DNA from: Yinghuangia seranimata
Lineage (GTDB): Bacteria; Actinomycetota; Actinomycetes; Streptomycetales; Streptomycetaceae
Direction: 5' to 3'
NCBI RefSeq assembly: GCF_029953285.1
Contig: NZ_JASAOI010000045.1
Location: 62,001 to 126,000 of the forward strand
Length of the DNA stretch: 64,000 bases
How positions within the stretch are numbered: the stretch's first letter is position 1; each line of letters begins with the position of its first letter. Below the pieces are notes generated by a model. That model did no database searches, was not told the DNA's origin, and was given only the letters and a program-made list of their open reading frames with translations. Positions 25,088 through 33,171 of the stretch are shown here, in pieces. The position numbers and the translations under genes were made by a program.

Positions 25088-25963
25088 TCAACGAAACAGC
25101 GCGGCGTTCTCCGCGAGGTACGCGTCGAGGGTGCGCGCCGGGCGCCCGAGGACGGCTTCGACGTCGCCGGTCGGCCGCTCGGGGTGACTGACCGCCAGTT
25201 GCTGGATCTCGGTGACGTGGGCGGCGAGCCAGTCGGGCATGCCGGCGACCCGGACCAGGTGTTCGCGGAAGGCCTCCGGAGGGAGGTCGATGTAGCGGAT
25301 CTGCCTGCCCGTCAACCTGCCTATTCGGGCGGCGAGTTCGGCGTGCCCGACCGCCTCCGGACCGGTGAGGTGGTACACCGCCCCGGCCGGGCCGGGTGGC
25401 CTGACCAGCAGGGCGGCGGCCACGTCGGCGATGTCGCGCACGTCGATGTAGTTGCACGGTGCGTCGCCCATCGCCCCGACGATGACGCCACCGGCCTTGA
25501 TGCCGTCGGCCAGCAGCGGCAGCTTCTGCATGAACGCATACGGGCGCAGCATCGTGGCGGCCACGCCGCTTTCCAGCAGCCGCTTTTCGACAGCGTAGTG
25601 CCCGCGCGAGACGGCGACCGGCGCGTCGGGCTCGGCGGCGGGTGCGGACAGTTTGACGACATGCCCGACACCGCACGCGGCGGCCGCGTCGACGGCGGCG
25701 AGTTCGAGTTCGACCTGCCGGGGGCTGTTGGCCATCGCCAGGAACAGCGCGCGGGTTCCGGCGAACGCGGCGCGCAGCGAGGCGGGGTCCGCGGCGTCGG
25801 CGCCGACGACCTCGATCCCCCATGTGGAATGCGCACGGTCGCCGAGCTGGCAGGCCAGCCGGTCGGGATCGCGCGTCAGCGCGCGGCACGGCACGCCGAG
25901 TGCGGTGAGGCTGTCGAGCAGCGCGCTTCCGGTGGCGCCCGATGCGCCCATGACGGTGATCAT
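25088..25963 (-). CDS. NmrA-like NAD(P)-binding oxidoreductase or redox sensor
   Basis: A 291-residue atypical SDR starting MITVMGASGATGSAL (glycine-rich GASGATG, residues 6-12), with HVVKLSAPAA, LRPYAFMQKLP and a C-terminal substrate region. These are features of the NmrA/QOR2-like group that reduces quinones or senses NADP levels. The ATG at 25963 overlaps the stop of the upstream membrane-protein gene (25960-25962), so the two are coupled. It is the last gene of a MarR-led run (27097 to 25088) with TTAG/CTAA operator-like sites. Confidence 0.82.
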   Translation of the reverse strand: MITVMGASGATGSALLDSLTALGVPCRALTRDPDRLACQLGDRAHSTWGIEVVGADAADPASLRAAFAGTRALFLAMANSPRQVELELAAVDAAAACGVGHVVKLSAPAAEPDAPVAVSRGHYAVEKRLLESGVAATMLRPYAFMQKLPLLADGIKAGGVIVGAMGDAPCNYIDVRDIADVAAALLVRPPGPAGAVYHLTGPEAVGHAELAARIGRLTGRQIRYIDLPPEAFREHLVRVAGMPDWLAAHVTEIQQLAVSHPERPTGDVEAVLGRPARTLDAYLAENAALFR

Positions 25964-26469
25964 CCGCGTACTCCCGCGTCGGACCGGTGCTCGGACCGGT
26001 GGTCGGACCCGTTGTCGGATCGCTGCTTGGAACGCCGCTTGGAGCCCTGCTCCGAGCGGCGAAGTGTCGCGCGCCAGCGGCACGTGATGATCACCGTGGC
26101 GAGTGCCGCGGAGAGCGGCAGGTCGATGCGCAGCCGGGTGATCCCGTCGGCGTCGGGAACGGCGGTGTGCGCGGGCAGCCACGCGCCGGCGAACCAGCCG
26201 AGCCCGCCCGCGAGTCCGGTGGTGAGCACGGCGAGGCAGACGGCGAGCACCGGGGTCGGGAGGGACAGCGTCCAGCGGCGCGGGCGGCCGCGCCGGTGCA
26301 GCCACCGGCCGACGAGCGCGGCGACCACGGCGGAGGTGCCCGCGATCGAGGTGACGGCCGCGACGGCGAGGCCGCTCTGCCCGGTCGCGAGCCCTGCCGC
26401 GCCCGCGCTGAGCGCGGGCGCGAGATAGGCGATGGCGACCTCGCGCCACAGGATGAACGGTGGAGACAT
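25960..26469 (-). CDS. Integral membrane protein with a 4-residue-repeat tail
   Basis: A 169-residue protein with four hydrophobic segments (for example VAIAYLAPALSAGAAGLATG and PVLAVCLAVLTTGLAGGLGW) and a strongly polar C-terminus made of four-residue units SEQG, SKRR, SKQR, SDNG, SDHR, SEHR. The tail is coded by seven 12-bp tandem repeats (25980-26063). I recognise no family. Ribosome binding site GGAGGGG lies just before the ATG at 26469. It is coupled to the NmrA-like gene and has a MarR-type site 23-34 bp upstream. Confidence 0.65.
   Translation of the reverse strand: MSPPFILWREVAIAYLAPALSAGAAGLATGQSGLAVAAVTSIAGTSAVVAALVGRWLHRRGRPRRWTLSLPTPVLAVCLAVLTTGLAGGLGWFAGAWLPAHTAVPDADGITRLRIDLPLSAALATVIITCRWRATLRRSEQGSKRRSKQRSDNGSDHRSEHRSDAGVRG
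25980..26063. repeat. 12-bp tandem repeat within the membrane-protein gene
   Basis: Seven units start at 25980, 25992, 26004, 26016, 26028, 26040 and 26052; the first three read CGGACCGGTGCT, CGGACCGGTGGT and CGGACCCGTTGT. Being a multiple of three, unit changes keep the frame and only lengthen or shorten the SxxR tail. Confidence 0.85.
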
Positions 26470-26491
26470 GACCCCTCCAAAAGAGAAGTGA

Positions 26492-26503
26492 TTAGGGAGC
26501 TAA
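26492..26503. promoter_or_regulatory. MarR-type operator upstream of the membrane-protein/NmrA pair
   Basis: TTAG-GGAG-CTAA is a perfect inverted repeat in the 100-bp gap before the gene at 26469. On the minus strand the wider site reads TAGTTAGCTCC, matching TAGTTAGGCGCC before the MarR gene at 27097. Both are AT-rich against the background, so control by the adjacent MarR protein is likely. Confidence 0.55.
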
Positions 26504-26569
26504 CTATTTGGGCCGAAGAAAGCGCCCGCCGGATTTCCGACGGACGCCCCGCCCGACCCTCCGGGCGCG

Positions 26570-27097
26570 CTACGGCGTTTCGGCCGTCAACGCCCCGATG
26601 CCCTGCGTGATCCGGGCGAGCAGGTCGAGGAACACCCCGCGCTCGTCCGGCGTGAGCCCCGACACCAGCGCCTGGAGCCGGGCGAAGTGCTCGGCGGCCA
26701 TGTCCCGCAGCCGCTGCGCCCCGCGTGCCGTCAGCACGACGACGGCACCGCGGCCGTCCTCGGCGGACGCCCGGCGGGCCACCAGGCCGTCCCGTTCCAG
26801 GCCGTCGACCAGGCCGGTCACCGTGGCACGGCTGACCCCGAGGCTCGCGGCCAGCTGCGACGGCGACTTCTCGCCCTGATGGTCCTCCAGGTCGACGAGC
26901 AGCCGGTACCGGCCGGTCGACAGCCCGAAGCGCGCGAAGTGCACCTCGGACGCCTGCCCGAGCCGGGCCCCGGCAGCCATCAGCCGGACCGCGACCAGCA
27001 CGGACTGCGGGTCGGCGGACAGGCCGTAGCGCTCGATCTGGCGGCGGGCCTGGTCCAGGCTGGGGGCCGCGTTCGCGGCGTCGGCTTCGTCACTCAC
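26570..27097 (-). CDS. MarR-family transcriptional regulator
   Basis: A 175-residue winged-helix protein. The DNA-binding region runs about residues 75-145 (LSTGRYRLLVDLEDHQGEKS, PSQLAASLGVSRATVTGLVD, then LERDGLVARRASAEDGRGAVVVLTARG forming the wing). MarR proteins are dimeric repressors released by phenolics or oxidants. GTG 27097 is the start; TAGTTAG-type sequence lies only 6-24 bp upstream, so autorepression is likely. Downstream membrane-protein and NmrA-like redox genes have a matching site. Confidence 0.88.
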   Translation of the reverse strand: MSDEADAANAAPSLDQARRQIERYGLSADPQSVLVAVRLMAAGARLGQASEVHFARFGLSTGRYRLLVDLEDHQGEKSPSQLAASLGVSRATVTGLVDGLERDGLVARRASAEDGRGAVVVLTARGAQRLRDMAAEHFARLQALVSGLTPDERGVFLDLLARITQGIGALTAETP

Positions 27098-27102
27098 ACA
27101 AA

Positions 27103-27121
27103 CTAATATGGCGCCTAACTA
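27103..27121. promoter_or_regulatory. Probable MarR autoregulatory site
   Basis: CTAATATGGCGCCTAACTA on the plus strand reads TAGTTAGGCGCC on the minus strand, shared in its first half with the site at 26492-26506. It sits directly upstream of the MarR start codon and would block its promoter. Confidence 0.45.
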
Positions 27122-27203
27122 CATCGCGGTCAAGCCGCACTCCCGCGACCGACCCGCACTCCACGGCCCGCGCGCCCGCGCGCTCGCTTGGCATGATGGC
27201 GGC

Positions 27204-27719
27204 ATGCCTCTGGTCGAAGCCGTTGTCGAGGTCCCGGTCGACGCCGCCACGGCCTTCGCCGTGTCGCAGACCACCGGAGAGGTGCGCAGGCGCTGGGACC
27301 CGTTCATCCGGCGCCAGCACTTCCTGGACGGCGCGACCGCGCCCGGAAAGGGCGTGCGCACGCTGACCGTGCACCGGGTGGGACTGCGGATGGTGAGCGA
27401 GTACGTCTCGTACCAGCCGCCGACCAACGTGGGCATGCGGATGGTCGAGGGGTCGTGGTTCTTCGCCAAGATGGGCGGCGGCTGGCGGTTCACACCGGTC
27501 GACGGCGACCCGACGCGCACCCGCGCCGTGTGGCGCTACAACTTCGGCTGCCGCCCGCGCTGGCTGGCACCGCTCGCGGACCGGATCGGCACGGTCGTCC
27601 TCGGCTACGAGATCCGGCGCCGCATCGCCCGCTTCGCCCAGGGCTGCGAGGACCCCGTCGTCCTGGCCGCCGTGCGCGGCGCGGCCGCGTCCACCCTTCC
27701 GGACGTCCCCGCCGACTGA
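27204..27719 (+). CDS. SRPBCC (START-like) family protein
   Basis: A 171-residue protein with the layout of polyketide-cyclase/START-like lipid-binding folds: VEAVVEVPVDAATAFAV (strand and first helix), RRWDPFIRRQHFLDG, YVSYQPPTNVGMRMVEGSWFF, GWRFTPVDGDPTRTRAVWRYNF and a long amphipathic C-terminal helix. Such proteins hold hydrophobic ligands in a cavity; the ligand is unknown. ATG 27204 fits the fold start; the frame is open further upstream without conserved sequence. It is divergent from the MarR gene and followed after 16 bp by the gene at 27736. Confidence 0.75.
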   Translation: MPLVEAVVEVPVDAATAFAVSQTTGEVRRRWDPFIRRQHFLDGATAPGKGVRTLTVHRVGLRMVSEYVSYQPPTNVGMRMVEGSWFFAKMGGGWRFTPVDGDPTRTRAVWRYNFGCRPRWLAPLADRIGTVVLGYEIRRRIARFAQGCEDPVVLAAVRGAAASTLPDVPAD

Positions 27720-27735
27720 GAAGGTTGGTGCGGGG

Positions 27736-28740
27736 GTGACGGGGATGCGGATGCCCGGTCGTTGGTGGCGGTCCGCCGTCGTACGCAAGGTGCTGGGCAC
27801 GCTCGCACTGGGTGCGCTGGCCGTCGGGCTCGGGCTCGCCACCGATCTGCCGCTCGTCGGCGCGGTGCTGCTGTCGTGCTTCGTGTCGGGTGTCGCGCTC
27901 GTGGTGCAGGTCCTGGTCGAGGTCGAGCACCGGCTCGAGCGCGTGGAGCGGGCGCACGACCGGCAGACCGCCGAGGTCACCGCGCGGGTCGCGGACACGT
28001 TCCGGCAAGCCAACGACGCGACGCGGCTGGTCGCGCAGATCGACGCGTGCCCGGTCGGCGGCGAGCTCACGCGCGGGTTCGTGCGGAACGCGGCGCGGAT
28101 CGACGCGGACACCCCGCCGCTCGTCCAGGACCTCGCGCGCGCCTCCGTCGACCGCACCTCGACGTTCCTGAAGGAGCTGCGGGAGGGCGAGGCGAAATAC
28201 GAGGGCGAGGACACCGAGTGGCTGATGTCCCTGGCCCGCTCGGCGCGGCACAGCATCGACGCCACCACCAGCACCGGCCTCCAGGGCCCGGGCGGCGACG
28301 TCGTGAGCGGCTTCTGGCCGTCCGACCGGGGCAAGCGGTATCTCCGGGCGCAGCACCAGGCGGTCCGTGACCGGGGCGTCCGCATCCGGCGCATCTTCGT
28401 GCTGGAGCGGCCCGGGCTCGCGGCGGACCCGGCGTTCGCCGAGGTGGTGCGCGAGCAGACGGACATCGGCATCGAGGTGCGGGTGCTGAGCGCCCGGTCG
28501 ATCCCACCGGCGCTGAGCGCGTCGTGGTTCGACTTCGTGCTGGTGGACGACACCGTCAGCTACGAGTCGGTGCTCGGGGCCGCCATCGGCACGGCCGGCA
28601 GTCCGTCGATCATCGAGACGGTGCTCGTCCTGCGGCCCGACCGGGTGCGGGAGCGGGCCGTGCGGTTCGCCGAACTGTGGGAGGCGGCCGAGCCGTTCAC
28701 CGAGCCGTTCCGGGACGCCTTCACGCGGCCGGTCAGCTGA
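27736..28740 (+). CDS. Membrane-anchored protein of unknown function
   Basis: A 334-residue protein with two N-terminal membrane segments (VLGTLALGALAVGLGLAT and VGAVLLSCFVSGVALVVQVL, residues 20-61), a coiled-coil stretch (VEVEHRLERVERAHDRQTAE) and a cytoplasmic alpha-beta domain (about 160-320; SIDATTSTGLQGPGGDVVSG, RIRRIFVLERPG, FDFVLVDDTVSYESVLGA). The last part faintly resembles the phospholipase D fold used as a sensor domain, but no HKD motif is present. I do not recognise a named family. The GTG start at 27736 follows the SRPBCC gene by 16 bp, suggesting cotranscription. Confidence 0.6.
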   Translation: MTGMRMPGRWWRSAVVRKVLGTLALGALAVGLGLATDLPLVGAVLLSCFVSGVALVVQVLVEVEHRLERVERAHDRQTAEVTARVADTFRQANDATRLVAQIDACPVGGELTRGFVRNAARIDADTPPLVQDLARASVDRTSTFLKELREGEAKYEGEDTEWLMSLARSARHSIDATTSTGLQGPGGDVVSGFWPSDRGKRYLRAQHQAVRDRGVRIRRIFVLERPGLAADPAFAEVVREQTDIGIEVRVLSARSIPPALSASWFDFVLVDDTVSYESVLGAAIGTAGSPSIIETVLVLRPDRVRERAVRFAELWEAAEPFTEPFRDAFTRPVS

Positions 28741-28797
28741 CGGGATCCTCTGCTACCTGGGCGGTCCGGCTGACGAGACGCTCTTTGGGCCGGGCGG

Positions 28798-30912
28798 TCA
28801 GCTGAACGGTGCCGGCGGCATCGCGTCCGCGGTCGCGGCCGGACGCAGGTCGAGGCGGCGCAGCAGCTGGGCGTTCAGCGCGACCACGACCGTGGACAGG
28901 CTCATCAGGACCGCCGCCAGCTCCATCGGCATGGTGACACCGGCCCACGCGAGCACGCCCGCCGCGAGCGGCACGGTCACCAGGTTGTAGCCCGCGGCCC
29001 ACGCCAGGTTCTGCCGCATCTTCGTGTTGACCGCACGCGACAGCCGGCGCACCCCGACGACGGCACGCGGGTCGTCGGACGCCAGCACGATGCCCGCGGA
29101 CTGCACGGCGACGTCGGTGCCCGCGCCGATCGCGATGCCGACGTCCGCGCGGGCGAGCGCCGGGGCGTCGTTGACGCCGTCGCCGACCATGGCCGCGCGC
29201 CGCCCCTTGGCCTGCACCGCGGCGACCTTGCCGTCCTTGTCCCGCGGCAGCACCTCGGCGTAGACCTCGTCGACGCCGAGCTGGCCGGCCACCCATACGG
29301 CGACCGGGCGGGCGTCACCGGTGATGACGGCGACCTTGACGTGTTCCGCGTGCAGTTCGGCGACCGCCTCGTACGACTCGACGCGGACCTCGTCCTCCAG
29401 CGCGAGGCCGCCGGCCAGGACGCCGTCGACGACGACGTACAGGACCGTGGCGCCGTGCCGCGACCACTCCTTCGCCTCCGCGGCGAGCACACCGTCCGCG
29501 GTGAGGCCGGCGGCGCGCAGCAGGCCGGGTCCGCCGACTCTCACCTCACGCCCGGCGACCGCGGCCCGGATGCCCACGCCCTCCTCGGTACGGAAGTCCG
29601 ACACCGGCCCGGGCAGCGCGCCGCGTTCGCGGGCGGCGCGCACGACCGCCCGGGCGAGCGGGTGCCCGCTGTCCCGCTCGGCCGCCCCGGCGAGGGCCAG
29701 GACCTCGTCGGGGACGTGGTCGTGGGTCGTGCGGAAGGCCGTGACGGCGGGACGGCCGCGCGTCAGCGTGCCCGTCTTGTCGAACAGCACGGTGTCGACG
29801 TCGCGCATGCGCTCGAGGGCGATGCGGTCCTTGACGAGGATGCCCTGCCGGGCGGCGAGTTCCGTCGAGATCGCGATGACCAGCGGGATGGCCAGGCCGA
29901 GCGCGTGCGGGCAGGCGATCACAAGGACGGTGACCATGCGTTCGACGGCAGCGCCCGCGTTGCCCAGCACCGACCAGACGACGACGGTCGCCAGGGCGGC
30001 GGCGACCGCGTAGTAGAAGAGGAGCGCGGCGGCGCGGTCGGCGAGGGCCTGTGCGCGCGAGTGCGAGCGCTGCGCCTCCTCGACCATGCGGCCGATGCCC
30101 GCCAGTTGAGTGTCGGCGCCGGTCGCCGTGACCGTGACACGAACGATGTTGTCGACCGCGACCGTGCCGGCCACCACGGTGTCGCCGACGCCTCGGTGCG
30201 CGGCCTTCGACTCCCCCGTGATCAGCGACTCGTCGAAGTCGGCGGCGCCCTCGGCGACCTTTCCGTCGGCGGGGACACGGCCTCCTGCGCGCACCAGCAC
30301 GGTGTCGCCGGGGACGAGGTCGGCGACGGGGACGACCTCGACGCTGCCGTCCGGGGCCGACCGTTCGGCGGTGTCCGGCAGCAGTTCGGCGAGCGCGTCG
30401 AGGGCGCCCGAGGCCGCGCCGAGGGCCCGGATCTCCAACCAGTGGCCGAGCAGCATGATGTCGACCAGCAGCGCCAGCTCCCACCAGAAGTCCAGCGCGT
30501 CCGACACCAGGTCGAACGTCGCCGCCCACGAGGCGACGAAGGCGACGGTGATCGCCATCGAGATGAGGGTCATCATGCCGGGGCGCCGCGCGGCCAGCTC
30601 CGTGCGCGCGCCGGTGAGGAAGGGGCTGCCGCCGTACGCGAACACGGCGGAGCCGAAGACGGGTGGGACCCACGTGGACAGCGGGAAGTCGGGCGGGGAG
30701 TAGCCGAAGAGGTCCGCGAAACCGTCGCTGAGCAGCACGACGGGGACGGACAGGACCAGGCAGGCCCAGAATCGGCGGCGGAAGACCTCGGCGTGGCTCG
30801 CATGGCCCTTGTGCCCTGCGTGCCCTGCGTGGGCTTCGTGGCCGTTGTGGCCGTTGTGGCCGTCCGTTTCCGCTCTGGGGCGACCCTCGTCTTTCCGCCC
30901 TACCTCCGTCAC
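28798..30912 (-). CDS. CopB-like heavy-metal P-type ATPase
   Basis: A 704-residue P1B-type ATPase. It has a His/Gly-rich cytoplasmic N-terminus (GHNGHNGHEAHAGHAGHKGH, about residues 18-37), eight membrane segments, the actuator TGES, the ion-site motif CPH (VLVIACPHALGLAIP), the phosphorylation site DKTGTLT, the SGHPLARAVV His-Pro motif and GDGVNDAP. CPH with a His-rich tail is typical of the CopB/P1B-3 group exporting copper or silver. GTG 30912 has GAGGAGG 4-5 nt upstream. No CopZ or CsoR gene is adjacent. It converges with the gene ending at 28740. Confidence 0.9.
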   Translation of the reverse strand: MTEVGRKDEGRPRAETDGHNGHNGHEAHAGHAGHKGHASHAEVFRRRFWACLVLSVPVVLLSDGFADLFGYSPPDFPLSTWVPPVFGSAVFAYGGSPFLTGARTELAARRPGMMTLISMAITVAFVASWAATFDLVSDALDFWWELALLVDIMLLGHWLEIRALGAASGALDALAELLPDTAERSAPDGSVEVVPVADLVPGDTVLVRAGGRVPADGKVAEGAADFDESLITGESKAAHRGVGDTVVAGTVAVDNIVRVTVTATGADTQLAGIGRMVEEAQRSHSRAQALADRAAALLFYYAVAAALATVVVWSVLGNAGAAVERMVTVLVIACPHALGLAIPLVIAISTELAARQGILVKDRIALERMRDVDTVLFDKTGTLTRGRPAVTAFRTTHDHVPDEVLALAGAAERDSGHPLARAVVRAARERGALPGPVSDFRTEEGVGIRAAVAGREVRVGGPGLLRAAGLTADGVLAAEAKEWSRHGATVLYVVVDGVLAGGLALEDEVRVESYEAVAELHAEHVKVAVITGDARPVAVWVAGQLGVDEVYAEVLPRDKDGKVAAVQAKGRRAAMVGDGVNDAPALARADVGIAIGAGTDVAVQSAGIVLASDDPRAVVGVRRLSRAVNTKMRQNLAWAAGYNLVTVPLAAGVLAWAGVTMPMELAAVLMSLSTVVVALNAQLLRRLDLRPAATADAMPPAPFS

Positions 30913-30930
30913 CCGGCCTCCTCGACACCT

Positions 30931-30944
30931 GCCCGACACCGGGC
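30931..30944. promoter_or_regulatory. Short inverted repeat before the metal ATPase
   Basis: GCCCG-acac-CGGGC lies 19 bp upstream of the GTG at 30912. It is in the right place for an operator but is GC-rich and short, so it could be chance. Confidence 0.3.
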
Positions 30945-30999
30945 TACAGATGCCCGGGAGGGTCGAGTCCAACCCTCCGGTTATCCGACTTCGTGGACC

Positions 31000-31042
31000 G
31001 GGAGCGCGGCCCGCTTCCCCCACTGGTGCTTGCCGCGCTCCC
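31000..31042 (-). terminator. Hairpin after the second PhoD gene
   Basis: GGGAGCGCGG (31000-31009) pairs with CCGCGCTCCC (31033-31042) around a 23-nt loop, immediately downstream of the stop at 31060 on the minus strand. Confidence 0.6.
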
Positions 31043-31059
31043 GATCGGGTGTTCGTTCG

Positions 31060-32634
31060 TCAGCGCTGCGGCTTGAGTGTGGTGGTCCAGAGGACCTTCG
31101 ACTCGCCGTCCCGCAGCCGGACCGTCAGCTCACCGCTGTGGCCCTCGACCGCGACCTCGCCGAAGTGCTGGAAGCCCTCCATCGGCGACAGGTTCGCGCG
31201 CGGCGGCGCGTGCACGAACTCCGCCTTGGGGCCGAACGTGTCGTCCAGCTTGTTCGGGCCGAACGCGCCCGCGTTCAGCGGACCCGACACGAACTCCCAG
31301 AACGGGTCGAAGTCCTTGAACGCCGCGCGCGCCGGGTCGTAGTGGTGCGCCGCCGTGTAGTGCACGTCGGCGGTCAGGAACACGATGCCCTTCACGCCGC
31401 GACGCTGCGCCGTACGCAGCACCTCGGCGAACTCGAGCTCGCGGCCCAGCGGCGCACCCGGGTCGCCCTGCGCGACGCCTTCGAGGTTCGTCGGGCCGTC
31501 CGGCACGACCAGGCCGAGCGGCAGGTCGTTCGCGATGACCTTCCACGTGGCACGGCTGTTCGACAGGCCCTCGATCAGCCAGCGGCGCTGCCGGTCGCCC
31601 AGCATGCCCCGCGCGGGGTCCGTGTAGCGGTCGGTGTCGTTCGGGTCCTTGTAGGTGCGCATGTCGAGGACGAACACGTCGAGGTGCCGGCCGAACGACA
31701 GCTTGCGGTACACCCGGTCGTCGCCGATCGGCGTCCACTCCCGGAACGCCTGCTTGGCGCGCGCCGCCAGGACGTCGATGCGCTTCTCGGTGTAGCGGGC
31801 GTCGTCGAGGATCTGGCCGGGGTACCAGTTGTTGCGGACCTCGTGGTCGTCCCACTGGTTGATCTGCGCGACCTCGGCCATCAGGGCGCGGTAGTTCGCG
31901 TCCAGCAGGTTGTACGCGAACTGGCCGCGGTACTCCGTGAGGGACTCGGCGACCTTGGACTTCTCCGGCGTCACCACGTTGTGCCACACGCGGCCGTCGG
32001 GCAGCGTCACGGACGGGGCGAGAGGGCCGTCGGAGTAGACGGTGTCGCCGCTGCAGAGGAAGAAGTCCGGGTTGAGGCGGCGCATCTGCTCGAAGATGGT
32101 CATGCCGCCGATGTCCGGGTTGATGCCCCAGCCCTGACCGGCGATGTCGCCCGACCAGACGAACCGCACGTCGGCCCGCTGGTGTTCGTGGGGCGCCGTG
32201 ACGAGGGAGCCGGTGACCGACGGGCCGGCCGCTCCGCGGTCGCCCTCGACGTGGACCCGGTAGTGGACGCGCTTGCCGGCCTGCAGGCCGCGGAGGCGGA
32301 CGCGGCCGGTGAGGTCGGTTTCGGGGGTGACCAGGGGGCCGCGGACGACCTGCGCGTTGTGGAAGTCCGGACGGGTGGAGCACTCCACGACGAGGCGGCC
32401 CGGACGGTCGGCGCGGCCCCAGACGACGGCGGAGTCGGCGGTGGCGTCGCCGCTCTGGACTCCGTGCGTCAGCACCGGACGGGCCACGGTGAGGCCTGGG
32501 GCCGAGGGGGTGGGGTCGGTGGTGGCTGCTGCGGTGGCGCCGGCGGTTGCCGCGCCGACGACGGGGGTGAGCGCGATTCCGGCGCCTACGGCGGTGCCTG
32601 CGCGGAGGAAGTTCCTGCGGTCCAGAGAGGTCAT
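31060..32634 (-). CDS. phoD: Second secreted PhoD-family phosphodiesterase/alkaline phosphatase
   Basis: A 524-residue protein with the Tat signal DRRNFLRAGTAVGAGIAL (residues 5-22). An N-terminal beta domain (THGVQSGDATADSAVVWGRA) is followed by the metallophosphatase core: FVWSGDIAGQGWG, DFFLCSGDTVYSDGPL, QWDDHEVRNNW and IVFLTADVHYTAAHHYDP. It differs enough from the PhoD at 23361 to be a separate lineage rather than a recent duplicate. Extracellular phosphate release is the expected role. Upstream lies the third nested-hairpin repeat. Confidence 0.88.
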   Translation of the reverse strand: MTSLDRRNFLRAGTAVGAGIALTPVVGAATAGATAAATTDPTPSAPGLTVARPVLTHGVQSGDATADSAVVWGRADRPGRLVVECSTRPDFHNAQVVRGPLVTPETDLTGRVRLRGLQAGKRVHYRVHVEGDRGAAGPSVTGSLVTAPHEHQRADVRFVWSGDIAGQGWGINPDIGGMTIFEQMRRLNPDFFLCSGDTVYSDGPLAPSVTLPDGRVWHNVVTPEKSKVAESLTEYRGQFAYNLLDANYRALMAEVAQINQWDDHEVRNNWYPGQILDDARYTEKRIDVLAARAKQAFREWTPIGDDRVYRKLSFGRHLDVFVLDMRTYKDPNDTDRYTDPARGMLGDRQRRWLIEGLSNSRATWKVIANDLPLGLVVPDGPTNLEGVAQGDPGAPLGRELEFAEVLRTAQRRGVKGIVFLTADVHYTAAHHYDPARAAFKDFDPFWEFVSGPLNAGAFGPNKLDDTFGPKAEFVHAPPRANLSPMEGFQHFGEVAVEGHSGELTVRLRDGESKVLWTTTLKPQR

Positions 32635-32719
32635 GGCACGTGTGTAGTGGGCGTGGGCGACGGGGTGGCGAACGTGGTTTGACGGGGTCGTTAGGGGAGA
32701 TGAACGGTGGGCGGTCCTT

Positions 32720-33071
32720 GCTCTGCGGCGTTCGCTTTCGGTGGCCTGACGCCTGGGGGGCGGGGTCTTTGACCTGCACCGTTCCTGACCTGGTGCGTTT
32801 TGGTGGCCTGACGCCCCTCCCGCTTTTGGATTTTCGCGCGGACGGCCCGCGCGTCAAGCCGTTCCTGCCAGCGCTTGGTCATGGGGCCTTGTCCCGTTGC
32901 GGCTTGACCCGCGGGCCGTCCGCGCTAACTACCTCGCACCTGGCGGGAGGGGCGCGGGGTGTGGACGCGCTTTGTGTGCTTTGCTCCGCCGGGCTGCGGT
33001 CGTCCTGTGGGTGCGGTGCGGGTTTTCTTGCGGGGTTTTGTTGCGCTGCCGGGCTGCGGTTCCAGCGTGGG
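32720..33071 (+). repeat. Nested-hairpin repeat element, copy 3
   Basis: This is the only content of the 537-bp gap between the second phoD start (32634) and the MFS stop (33172). The arms are 26 bp again (32836-32861 and 32900-32925, one mismatch) with a 38-nt loop; the loop has a weak symmetric core GGTCATGG/CCTTGTCC. Stem sequence differs from copies 1 and 2 on both arms. Shared flanks are GGGAGGGGCGCGGGGTGTG after the stem, GCCGGGCTGCGGTTCCAGCG further on, and GCACCGTTCCTGACCTG before it. Confidence 0.75.
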
Positions 33072-33171
33072 CCGCGCCTGCTGACTCGGTCGGGGGCACG
33101 GCCTCGACCCCCCATCACTTTGCCGTCACGTATGCGAATCACCAGAACTCCCTCATTCGGGGGTCTCGGCG

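Noticed and set aside
28731..28806. GGTCAGCTGA direct repeat at the ends of the convergent genes at 28740 and 28798
   Set aside because: Each copy simply contains the stop codon of its gene; ten bases of match in this composition can be chance and no stem-loop is formed.
32663..32705. PHO-box-like units before the second phoD (GTTCATCTCCC and GTTCGCCACCC on the minus strand)
   Set aside because: The units are not spaced as consecutive 11-mers and are not better than background.
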